9,436 nucleotides of DNA, from NCBI GenBank assembly GCA_023260935.1, contig JALQTL010000231.1:1-9436 (forward strand), given 5' to 3'. Source of the stretch: Paracoccaceae bacterium (GTDB taxonomy: Bacteria > Pseudomonadota > Alphaproteobacteria > Rhodobacterales > Rhodobacteraceae). A program made the position numbers and the translations under genes. The notes below the pieces were generated by a model, which was not told where the DNA came from, did not search any database, and saw nothing but the letters and a program-made list of their open reading frames with translations. Positions 1 to 5,804 of the stretch are shown piece by piece (position 1 is the stretch's first letter; the number at the start of each line of letters is the position of its first letter).

Positions 1-376
1 TAGGCATGAACTTCTTAGATGCAAGGGCAATAATCAAGGTAGCAAGCGCAATAATCACAACATTGATTTGAATGTTCGGTAGTCCCAGCCAAACGTCGTA
101 CCAGGTATGTATAAAGGATTCGCCCTTGGGGATTTGTATGCCAAGCACGTTTTTCATCTGACTTGTGGCGATCAGTAAAGCTGCGCCTGCGGTAAAGCCA
201 ACCACTACAGTATGTGAAACAAAGTTAACCAGAGCGCCAAGACGAACTAATCCAAAACCAAATTGATAGGCGCCGGCGAGGAAGGTCATGGTGAGAGCAA
301 GTTGCACGAACTCGGGGCTGCCGACTTCGGCGTGATTACTGACTGACGAGAACACAACGATCGAGATGGCGGTTGT
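1..376 (-). CDS. SulP-family anion transporter, internal fragment (foreign-looking)
   Basis: Reading the minus strand from about 376 to the window edge gives 125 codons of hydrophobic protein that match the membrane domain of SulP (SLC26-type) sulfate/bicarbonate transporters. The piece begins at the family's conserved GPTTAIS-type segment (here PTTAISIVVFSS, 344-379). It continues with LGALVNFVSHTVVVGFTAGA (182-241), a hallmark SulP helix pair, then a loop with a short amphipathic stretch and another helix (VVIIALATLIIALA). The start codon, the first helices and the C-terminal STAS domain are not present. Upstream the frame is continuous with glnE, so this is not an independent gene as seen here. 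GC is about 48% and codons such as TTA, ATA, AAT and GTA are frequent, unlike everything to the right. Family assignment is confident; substrate and native context are unknown. It may come from another genome joined artificially. Confidence 0.85.
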
Positions 377-1576
377 CGGCAGATCGTGGGTCTGGCCGTC
401 ATTCACCATTTGAAGCCGGTGCTCCACCTCGCGGTGCGCGCGGTAAAGCGTGGTCAACTCGGCCGCCACCTCGGGCGGGATCCAGCCCTTTGCCGCCAGA
501 ACGGCCAGACCGCCCACCGTGGTGCGGTCGCGCAATTCGGGATCGCGCCCGCCGGCGATCAGTTGCCGGGTCTGGGTAAAGAACTCGATCTCGCGGATGC
601 CGCCCGCGCCCAGCTTCATGTTATGCCCTTCGACCGTGATCGGGCCGTGCAGGCCGCGGTGGTCACGGATGCGCAGCCGCATGTCATGGGCATCCTGAAT
701 GGCCGCGAAATCCAGATGCTTGCGCCAGACAAAGGGCGTCAGGGTCTTCAGAAAGCGCTCTCCCGCCGCCAGATCGCCACCACAGGGCCGCGCCTTGATA
801 TAGGCCGCGCGTTCCCAGGTGCGACCGACGCTTTCGTAATAGGCCTCGGCCGCCGCCATCGACAGGCAGACCGGCGTAACACTGGCATCGGGGCGCAGGC
901 GCAGATCGGTGCGAAACACATAGCCTTCGGCGGTGGGGTCTTGCAGCAGGGCCGTCATCTTGCGCGTGACGCGGATGAAGGCGGCGCGCGCCTCCTGCTC
1001 GTCGCCCGGATAGCGGGTTTCGTCGAACAGGCAGATCAGATCGATGTCAGAGGAATAGTTGAGCTCCCCTGCCCCCATCTTGCCCATGGCCAGCGCCACC
1101 ATGCCGGCGGCGGTTCCGGCATCCTCGGGGGTCTGGCCGGGCAACTTGCCGCGGCGAATCTCTTCGGCCACCAGCTTTTTCATCGACAGGTCTACCGCCC
1201 GGTCGGCCAGCAGGGTCAGCGCGCCCGTCACCTGTTCCAGCGGCCACACCCCGCCCAGATCGGCCAGAGCCGTCAGCAAGGCCACGCGCCGCTTTGCCAC
1301 CCGCAGCCCGGCCCCAAGGGCATCCAGCGGCAGGTCGGAAAGGCCGGCCAGCTCGGTTTCCAGCGCCGCTTCGGGCGGCCCGGAAAGGGCCCTGCGCAGC
1401 CAATCGGCCTCGCGCCAGATCAGGCCCTTCAGAAAGGGGCTGCACCCGGCGGTGCCTGCAATGAGCCCGGCGACATCGGCGCCAAGGTCGGCAAAGCCTT
1501 CGCGCGCTTCCGCGGCCGGGGCAGGATCAAAGGGAATGGGGTGGCGCGTCAGGCGGCTGCGGAAATCGGTCATCAT
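377..1576 (-). CDS. glnE: GlnE, glutamine synthetase adenylyltransferase, N-terminal 400 codons only
   Basis: GlnE adenylylates glutamine synthetase under nitrogen excess and removes the AMP under limitation, responding to PII. The start ATG at 1576 (a second ATG follows at 1573) opens a protein with the N-terminal adenylyl-removing nucleotidyltransferase domain. MVALAMGKMGAGELNYSSD (about residues 159-177) leads into SSDIDL, with the metal-binding pair D177 and D179. YVFRTDLRLRP, YYESVGRTWERAAYIKARP, a GGIREIEFFTQ segment and EHRLQMVNDGQTHDLP follow, all classic GlnE blocks. Normal GlnE is about 920-980 residues; here homology stops at about residue 400, within or at the end of the first catalytic half. 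The frame then passes into SulP sequence. The regulatory, PII-responsive and adenylyl-transferring C-terminal half is missing, so as drawn the enzyme could not adenylylate. Family certain; whether the truncation is biological is doubtful. Confidence 0.93.
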
Positions 1577-1816
1577 GCCGCCAGATGACCCCAAGCCCGG
1601 GGCGCGGTCAATCCATGCCCCGTGCCAAGGCACGAAAGGATCGGCACCCGCAGAAAGGGCTGTCGCCCCCGTCGTCGCGAACGCTCCTCCCCCCACCCGA
1701 GGATCTTCCTGGAAAGGACAGGGCACTGAAGATCAGGCCCCTCTGCCTTACCCATCTTCACTGAACCCAGCCAAGGGCATCGGCCGGGCGGCGGAAGTGC
1801 CTTCAGGGCGGGTGAT
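1577..1816. other. Non-coding leader/intergenic stretch upstream of glnE
   Basis: No convincing gene lies here. Small structures are visible. CGTGC-CAAG-GCACG (1621-1634) is a perfect five-base-pair dyad about 45 bases upstream of the glnE start. GATCTTC (1702-1708) is mirrored by GAAGATC (1728-1734) across 19 bases. A 62-codon minus-strand frame (1573-1761) overlaps the glnE start but has no recognisable domain and biased, low-complexity composition. I see no convincing sigma-70 or sigma-54 promoter for glnE, although one must be somewhere in this stretch. Confidence 0.5.
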
Positions 1817-1906
1817 GGGTTGATGTAAATATTCTTTACATACCCTCTTGCACCCTGCCCGCACCCCTCCCATCTTGATCAATGTGAACGGCATTTACAT
1901 CAACCC
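1817..1906. promoter_or_regulatory. Inverted-repeat operator-like region before the DUF2852 gene
   Basis: GGGTTGATGTAAAT (1817-1830) is repeated perfectly as its reverse complement ATTTACATCAACCC (1893-1906), 62 bases away. Nested in the left copy is a second dyad, ATGTAAA-TATTC-TTTACAT (1823-1841), so the half-site ATGTAAA/TTTACAT occurs three times. The region is AT-rich compared with its surroundings and ends 17 bases before the DUF2852 start codon. This is what a transcription-factor operator with two sites would look like; a long-range hairpin in the mRNA is possible too. The regulator cannot be named: the motif does not match the canonical FNR (TTGAT-N4-ATCAA) or PpsR (TGT-N12-ACA) sites. 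Confidence 0.55.
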
Positions 1907-1923
1907 CTGAACGGAGGACCGCC

Positions 1924-2397
1924 ATGACGACCTATCCTGCAACTGCCCAGACACCGGTTCGGGAAACCGGCGGATTGCTGGGCGGGATCGTGGACCGACT
2001 GCGCGCCGTGGAGGCCTGGCTTGACCGCAAGGGGCGCGGGGCCTGGATCGCGGCCACGGTTCTTGGCTTCATCTTCGCATGGCCGGTCGGCCTGTTCCTT
2101 GTCTTCTACATCACTGCCACCAATCGCTGGAGCAAAAACATGTTCGGAACCTGCACCTCTCGCCGCCAAGCCCGTGCCTGGGCGATGCCTTCGGTGGGGC
2201 GCCCTTCGGGCAACAGTGCCTTCGATGCCTACCGCGCGGAAACCCTGCGTCGGCTGGAAGAAGAACAAGAGGCCTTCGAAGCCTTCCTTCAGCGCCTGCG
2301 AGAGGCCAAGGACAAGTCTGAATTCGACGCCTTCATGGAAGACCGTGCCAAGGGCGTGAAGCCTTCGCCGGACGCGCCTGCCCCGGGCGCCTACTGA
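1924..2397 (+). CDS. DUF2852 family small membrane protein
   Basis: A 157-residue protein of the alphaproteobacterial DUF2852 family, function unknown. One membrane segment lies at about residues 40-64 (AWIAATVLGFIFAWPVGLFL and onward), preceded by a basic stretch (LDRKGRG). A short linker and then a long charged helix at about 98-142 follow (AFDAYRAETLRRLEEEQEAF and DKSEFDAFMEDRAK), predicted to be amphipathic or coiled coil. The segment SGNSAFDAYRAETLRRLEEE is the family's characteristic block. A good ribosome-binding site, GGAGG at 1913-1917, supports the ATG at 1924. The gene sits behind the inverted-repeat region and in front of an RDD membrane protein, from which it is separated by a strong hairpin, suggesting separate or attenuated expression. 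Family assignment is confident; role unknown, likely inner-membrane. Confidence 0.88.
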   Translation: MTTYPATAQTPVRETGGLLGGIVDRLRAVEAWLDRKGRGAWIAATVLGFIFAWPVGLFLVFYITATNRWSKNMFGTCTSRRQARAWAMPSVGRPSGNSAFDAYRAETLRRLEEEQEAFEAFLQRLREAKDKSEFDAFMEDRAKGVKPSPDAPAPGAY

Positions 2398-2410
2398 TCC
2401 CCCCTTTCGC

Positions 2411-2432
2411 GGCGGCCCGGATGCGGGCCGCC
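2411..2432 (+). terminator. GC-rich hairpin between the DUF2852 and RDD genes
   Basis: GGCGGCCCG (2411-2419), loop GATG, CGGGCCGCC (2424-2432): a perfect nine-base-pair stem beginning 13 bases after the DUF2852 stop. The downstream tract is CTTCCCCTTT rather than a run of T, so it is a weak intrinsic terminator or an mRNA-stabilising/attenuating hairpin. It ends 26 bases before the RDD start codon. Confidence 0.5.
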
Positions 2433-2458
2433 CTTCCCCTTTGCCAAGGACTGTCGCC

Positions 2459-2911
2459 ATGACCTATACTGACGTCCAGATGACCCCGGACCCTGAACGC
2501 CATGCCGGTTTTTACGAAGGGGTGCTGACAAAGCGCCTGCTGGCCTGGATCTTCGATCTGGTGCTGATCGGCATCCTGACGGCGCTGATCGTGCCCTTCA
2601 CCGCCTTCACCGCGCTATTCTTCCTGCCGGTGCTGTTCCTGACGGTGGGCTTTGTCTATCGCTGGGTCACGCTGACCGGCAGGTCGGCCACCTGGGGGAT
2701 GCGGCTGATGAACATCGAGTTTCTGGATCGGCAAGGCCAGCGGTTCGATGCGGGAACGGCGCTGATCTGGACGGTGGGCTATTCGTTGTCGATGGCCTTC
2801 ATGCTGCCGCAGATCCTTTCCGTTGGCCTTATGATGATTTCGTCCCGCGGTCAGGGGCTTACCGATCATGTGCTGGGCACGGTGGCCATCAACAGCCCCG
2901 CGCAGCGCTGA
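2459..2911 (+). CDS. RDD family membrane protein
   Basis: A 150-residue RDD-domain protein. The family name-giving residues are seen in the first helix region (KRLLAWIFDLVLIGI, R26 and D33) and near the end (GQGLTDHVLGT, D136). Three to four membrane segments are visible, at about residues 28-48, 51-70, 102-122 and possibly 112-128. Between them is the loop SATWGMRLMNIEFLDRQGQR, which corresponds to the GATPGKRLLGLRV-type loop of the family. The ATG at 2459 is preferred over an upstream TTG at 2441 because AAGGA at 2446-2450 is well placed for it. Some RDD proteins have been linked to Na+/H+ exchange, but many have no known role and none can be assigned here. It sits between the DUF2852 gene and bpt on the same strand. 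Confidence 0.9.
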   Translation: MTYTDVQMTPDPERHAGFYEGVLTKRLLAWIFDLVLIGILTALIVPFTAFTALFFLPVLFLTVGFVYRWVTLTGRSATWGMRLMNIEFLDRQGQRFDAGTALIWTVGYSLSMAFMLPQILSVGLMMISSRGQGLTDHVLGTVAINSPAQR

Positions 2912-3012
2912 CGGCCGGTTCTGCAAGCGAAACGCGCGCCGCGTCATTTCCGTTCTTGGCGGATGGCGCGGCGCTTGCTAACGTCAGGGCTGTTTGAACA
3001 CGGCCCGGACCC

Positions 3013-3849
3013 ATGCGCCACACGCTTCCCATCGCGCCCCAGTTTTATGTGACCGCCCCCCAGCCCTGCCCCTATCTGGACGGGAGGATGGAGCGCAAAC
3101 TGTTCACGGCGCTACAGGGAGAGCATGCACAGAAACTGAACGACACCCTGTCGAAGCAGGGCTTCCGGCGCAGCCAGAACGTGCTCTATCGCCCCTCTTG
3201 TGCGGAATGCTCGGCCTGCCTGTCGGCGCGCATCCGAGTGTCCGACTTCAAGCCGAACCGCACGCAGCGGCGGATCATGGCCCGCACGACAGGCTTGCGC
3301 CGCAATGCGACCAGCCCTTGGGCCACCGAAGACCAGTTCAGCCTGTTCCGCCGCTATCTTGACGCCCGCCACGCCGATGGCGGCATGGCCGACATGGATA
3401 TCTTCGAATTCGCGGCAATGATCGAGGAAACCCCGATCAAGAGCCGGGTCATCGAATACACCCGCCCGCCACAAGAGGGCGAGCGTGGCCGCCCGCTGGC
3501 CGGCGTCTGCCTGACGGATGTTTTCGATGACGGGCTTAGCATGGTCTACAGCTTTTACGACCCCGACCTGTCTGACCTGTCGCTGGGCACCTATGTGATC
3601 CTTGACCATATCGCCATCGCACGCGAGGCGGGCCTTCCGTATGTCTATCTGGGCTACTGGGTGCCGGGCAGCCGCAAGATGGGATACAAGGCAGGCTTCT
3701 CGGCGCTGGAGATTTACAAGGGGGGGCGTTGGGTGGATATCGGCGATCCGGCCGATCACCGGGCAGAGTTGCATCCGCTGTCGATGGACCCGATTGCCGA
3801 ACAGGTGGCCCGCATCAGCCTGCCCGAAGCCCGACCGGGGCGCGACTGA
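3013..3849 (+). CDS. bpt: Aspartate/glutamate leucyltransferase (bacterial Ate1-type aminoacyl-tRNA-protein transferase)
   Basis: A 278-residue cytosolic member of the Bpt/Ate family, which transfers Leu (or Arg in some members) from tRNA to proteins with N-terminal Asp or Glu and so creates N-degrons for ClpS/ClpAP. Visible blocks: the N-terminal Cys motif around C19 (PCPYLDGRMERKLF), a cysteine cluster C63, C66 and C69 (SCAECSACLSARI), the ATE C-terminal domain with GVCLTDVFDDGLSMVYSFYD (164-183), LGTYVILDHI (191-200) and YVYLGYWVPGSRKMGYKAGF (210-229). Length is normal for the family. The start lacks a strong Shine-Dalgarno sequence (only CGGAC just upstream), but the next residues, LPIAPQFYVTAPQPCPYL, are the conserved beginning. 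An imperfect GC-rich dyad (2936-2943 with 2967-2974) lies upstream. It precedes two Fe-S assembly genes. Product name is firm; Leu versus Arg specificity is inferred from bacterial homologues. Confidence 0.95.
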   Translation: MRHTLPIAPQFYVTAPQPCPYLDGRMERKLFTALQGEHAQKLNDTLSKQGFRRSQNVLYRPSCAECSACLSARIRVSDFKPNRTQRRIMARTTGLRRNATSPWATEDQFSLFRRYLDARHADGGMADMDIFEFAAMIEETPIKSRVIEYTRPPQEGERGRPLAGVCLTDVFDDGLSMVYSFYDPDLSDLSLGTYVILDHIAIAREAGLPYVYLGYWVPGSRKMGYKAGFSALEIYKGGRWVDIGDPADHRAELHPLSMDPIAEQVARISLPEARPGRD

Positions 3850-3917
3850 CCGGACATTGGGCTGCCGTGATCTTCCGCCAACGGAGTCGGTCTGGACGCG
3901 GCCGCTGGCTTTCCCTA

Positions 3918-3943
3918 TATAATCGGTCAACAAACCGATGAGG
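3918..3943 (+). promoter_or_regulatory. Promoter -10 and leader dyad of the sufT-like gene
   Basis: A perfect sigma-70 -10 box, TATAAT (3918-3923), stands out in this GC-rich sequence. A good -35 is not visible at 17 bases (weak TGGACG at 3893-3898, spacing 19). Directly overlapping its last bases is ATCGGT (3922-3927), spacer CAACAA, ACCGAT (3934-3939), a perfect 6-6-6 dyad ending beside the GAGG ribosome-binding site (3940-3943). It could be an operator, or a leader hairpin that limits translation initiation. Start and regulator are inference. Confidence 0.45.
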
Positions 3944-3948
3944 TCGTG

Positions 3949-4308
3949 ATGGACACCGAAGCCAAAGTCGAGGGCGCGCCGCTGATCAAGCCCTCTACCA
4001 CCGATCACCCGCTGTATGAACAGGTGGTCGAGGCCTGCCGCACGGTGTTCGACCCCGAAATCCCGGTGAACATCTACGATCTGGGCCTGGTCTACACGAT
4101 CGAGATTACCCCGGAGAACGCGGTAGACATCACCATGACGCTGACCGCCCCCGGCTGCCCCGTGGCGGGCGAGATGCCGGGATGGGTGGCCGATGCGGTG
4201 GAACCCCTGCCGGGGGTGAAGCAGGTTGACGTTCACATGACCTTCGATCCGCCTTGGGGCATGGACATGATGAGCGACGAGGCCCGGCTGGAACTGGGCT
4301 TCATGTAA
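3949..4308 (+). CDS. sufT: SufT-like DUF59/MIP18 Fe-S assembly protein
   Basis: A 119-residue single-domain DUF59 (MIP18/PaaD-like) protein, the type annotated as SUF-system Fe-S cluster assembly protein SufT. Characteristic blocks are FDPEIPVNIYDLGLVYTIEI (34-53), a beta strand segment ITMTLTAPGCPVAGEMPG (61-78) with the conserved C70, and the terminal PPWGMDMMSDEARLELGF (101-118). Family members help maturation of Fe-S proteins in the cytosol. ATG at 3949 is taken as the start; a GTG directly before it is possible. GAGG at 3940-3943 serves both. The next gene downstream is an A-type carrier, consistent with an Fe-S unit. The core suf genes (B, C, D, S) are not in the window. Family firm; symbol by similarity. 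Confidence 0.9.
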   Translation: MDTEAKVEGAPLIKPSTTDHPLYEQVVEACRTVFDPEIPVNIYDLGLVYTIEITPENAVDITMTLTAPGCPVAGEMPGWVADAVEPLPGVKQVDVHMTFDPPWGMDMMSDEARLELGFM

Positions 4309-4313
4309 CGCCC

Positions 4314-4344
4314 CTGCCCCGTGCCAACGCGCTGGCGGGGGCAG
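4314..4344 (+). terminator. Hairpin after the sufT-like gene
   Basis: CTGCCCC (4314-4320) pairs with GGGGCAG (4338-4344), and inside it GCCA (4323-4326) pairs with TGGC (4333-4336), loop ACGCGC. It begins a few bases after the stop codon. The following tract is AAAACCC, with no T run, so it is probably a partial terminator or processing/stability hairpin rather than a full stop. Confidence 0.4.
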
Positions 4345-4381
4345 AAAACCCTGCATTCTGGAAGTTCCGGGCGGCAAGTGC

Positions 4382-4428
4382 TTGGAATTTCGCGCCCGAT
4401 GCCCTAAATCTTGACTCCTGAACGGAGG
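4382..4428 (+). promoter_or_regulatory. Possible promoter and ribosome-binding site of the A-type carrier gene
   Basis: TTGGAA (4382-4387), 17 bases, TAAATC (4405-4410) is a plausible but weak sigma-70 promoter. A strong GGAGG (4424-4428) follows, eight bases before the ATG. CCTGAACGGAGG (4417-4428) is identical to the leader of the DUF2852 gene at 1906-1917. Confidence 0.35.
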
Positions 4429-4436
4429 TTTTTCGC

Positions 4437-4796
4437 ATGTTTGGCATTCCTGGCAAGGCCGCCGTCACCCTGACCCCCGCTGCCACGCGCCAGATCGCGC
4501 GGCTGATGGCCCGCGATGGCGCCAAGGGGCTGCGCATCGGCGTGAAAAAGGGCGGTTGCGCGGGCATGGAATATACCATGGATTATGTGACCGAAGTGAA
4601 CCCGCTGGACGAGGTGGTGGAACAGGATGGCGCGCGGGTGCTGATTGCCCCGATGGCGCAGATGTTCCTGATCGGCACAGAAATCGACTACGAGACGGAC
4701 CTGCTTCATGCAGGTTTCAAGTTCCGCAACCCGAATGTGGCCGAGGCCTGTGGCTGCGGCGAGTCGATCAAGTTCAAGGACGCCCCCGCCGCCTGA
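4437..4796 (+). CDS. sufA: A-type Fe-S carrier (HesB/IscA/SufA family)
   Basis: A 119-residue A-type Fe-S carrier that receives clusters from a scaffold and passes them to apo-proteins. The three ligand cysteines are all present: C41 in VKKGGCAGMEY, and C105 and C107 in NVAEACGCGESIKF. Length and the opening VTLTPAATRQIARLM are typical. Being single-domain, it could equally be called iscA or erpA; sufA is preferred because the upstream neighbour is SufT-like, so the symbol is tentative. A strong GGAGG supports the start. After the stop, a small dyad GCTC-TTT-GAGC (4807-4817) followed by TTTT, and a six-T run at 4868-4873 behind GGCC-TGT-GGCC (4849-4859), may end the transcript before tpiA. 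Confidence 0.92.
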   Translation: MFGIPGKAAVTLTPAATRQIARLMARDGAKGLRIGVKKGGCAGMEYTMDYVTEVNPLDEVVEQDGARVLIAPMAQMFLIGTEIDYETDLLHAGFKFRNPNVAEACGCGESIKFKDAPAA

Positions 4797-4879
4797 AGGG
4801 GGCGATGCTCTTTGAGCGGCTTTTAGCACCAGGAATATGGCGCGGCGCGGCCTGTGGCCCTGCAGCATTTTTTCTGTGT

Positions 4880-4899
4880 CGCCTCTGGCGGGTATATTT
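4880..4899 (+). repeat. Rhodobacterales-type intergenic motif CGCCTCTGGCGGG-TATATTT
   Basis: CGCC-TCT-GGCG followed by GGTATATTT forms a short hairpin and AT tail between sufA and tpiA. From memory, near-identical sequences (CGCCTCCGGCGGG plus a TATTT tail) are scattered between genes in Rhodobacteraceae genomes, often near gene ends. Only one copy is in the window, so its repeat nature is recall, not seen. Function unknown; termination or RNA processing are possibilities. Confidence 0.45.
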
Positions 4900-4911
4900 G
4901 ACGCAGGCGAA

Positions 4912-4937
4912 GGCCGAAGGTCTTTTCCTTGACGGCC
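4912..4937 (+). promoter_or_regulatory. Leader hairpin upstream of tpiA
   Basis: GGCCGAAGG (4912-4920), loop TCTTTT, CCTT (4927-4930), two-base bulge GA, CGGCC (4933-4937): a nine-base-pair bulged stem 38 bases before the tpiA start codon. It could be a regulatory leader structure or part of a terminator for the upstream gene; no T run follows. Confidence 0.35.
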
Positions 4938-4975
4938 GATCAGGTTAGCCATGACGCAGAATGTTTGGAGGAAAC

Positions 4976-5722
4976 ATGCGCAAACTTGCCGCCGGAAACT
5001 GGAAGATGAACGGAACCTCGGCATCGCTGGCCGAAATCGGGGCCCTGATTGCCGCGCATCCCGCACCGGCCTGCGACATGCTGTTGTGCCCGCCGGCGAC
5101 GCTGATTTCCGAAGCCGTGCGGCACGCTGCGGGATCGGCGGTGGCCATCGGCGGGCAGGATTGCCATGCGGCGGCTTCGGGCGCGCATACGGGCGATATT
5201 TCGGCCCCGATGCTGAAGGATGCCGGGGCCAGCCATGTGATCCTTGGCCATTCCGAACGGCGAACGGATCACGGTGAAACAGATGCCGGGGTGGCGGCCA
5301 AGGCAATCTCGGCCTGGGGGGCCGGTCTGGTGGCGGTGATCTGCATCGGCGAAACCGAGGCAGAGCGTGACGCCGGCCGCACGCTGGCGGTGATTGGCGC
5401 GCAGCTTGACGGGTCTGTTCCCGACGCGGCAACCGCCGCGAATACGGTGATTGCCTATGAACCGGTCTGGGCCATAGGCACCGGACGCACGCCGACGCTG
5501 GACGAGATTGCCGAGGTGCACCGCTTTATCCGCAACCGTCTGTCAGCAAGGATCGGGGCCGAAGCCGCCGGGGTGCGGCTGCTTTATGGCGGGTCGGTGA
5601 AGCCGTCGAATGCGGCAGAGATCTTTGCCGTGCCGGATGTTGACGGGGCGCTGGTGGGCGGGGCCAGCCTGAAGGCGGCGGATTTCGGGGCCATTGTGGC
5701 CGCCCTTTCCGCCGCGGGCTGA
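4976..5722 (+). CDS. tpiA: Triosephosphate isomerase
   Basis: A 248-residue cytosolic TIM-barrel enzyme interconverting dihydroxyacetone phosphate and glyceraldehyde 3-phosphate. All catalytic elements are present: AAGNWKMNG with K10, ILGHSERR with the electrophile H92, AYEPVWAIGTG with the base E162 and the flexible loop 6 (166-170), YGGSVKPSN (204-212) and GALVGGASL (224-232) for phosphate binding. Length is normal. The ATG at 4976 is chosen because GGAGG (4967-4971) lies just before it and the family begins RKLAAGNWK; the in-frame ATG at 4961 would put that ribosome-binding site inside the gene. It is probably transcribed on its own, with a 179-base gap upstream containing hairpins and one recurrent motif. 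Confidence 0.97.
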   Translation: MRKLAAGNWKMNGTSASLAEIGALIAAHPAPACDMLLCPPATLISEAVRHAAGSAVAIGGQDCHAAASGAHTGDISAPMLKDAGASHVILGHSERRTDHGETDAGVAAKAISAWGAGLVAVICIGETEAERDAGRTLAVIGAQLDGSVPDAATAANTVIAYEPVWAIGTGRTPTLDEIAEVHRFIRNRLSARIGAEAAGVRLLYGGSVKPSNAAEIFAVPDVDGALVGGASLKAADFGAIVAALSAAG

Positions 5723-5759
5723 CCCCGAGGCAAAGGCCGGAACGCGGCATCGCGGGGTC
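5721..5759 (+). terminator. Inverted repeat overlapping the tpiA stop
   Basis: GACCCCG (5721-5727) and CGGGGTC (5753-5759) are perfect seven-base complements separated by 25 bases; the left arm begins inside the tpiA stop codon. No T run follows. It may be an attenuating or mRNA-end hairpin between tpiA and the permease gene; chance is also possible in GC-rich DNA. Confidence 0.25.
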
Positions 5760-5804
5760 GCCGCTGGAACAGCGCGCCTGGCCATGTTGCGGCAAGGGGA
5801 AGGC

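Noticed and set aside
386..1588. 400-codon plus-strand open frame opposite glnE
   Set aside because: GC-rich shadow frame; the minus strand has clear GlnE motifs and this translation matches no family I know.
1610..1635. Possible sigma-54 promoter for glnE (TGGCAC on the minus strand)
   Set aside because: The -24 half fits but the -12 GC element is absent at the right spacing.
1573..1761. 62-codon minus-strand frame just upstream of glnE
   Set aside because: No recognisable domain, no clear ribosome-binding site, and it overlaps the glnE start in another frame.
1820..1885. FNR/FnrL or PpsR site in the DUF2852 promoter
   Set aside because: TTGATCAA (1875-1882) lacks the four-base spacer of an FNR site, and TGT/ACA at 1824-1840 are 11 rather than 12 bases apart.
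3112..4377. 421-codon minus-strand frame opposite bpt and the sufT-like gene
   Set aside because: It spans two well-supported genes and their intergenic gap, is rich in His, Arg and Gln, and has no domain; typical antisense artefact.
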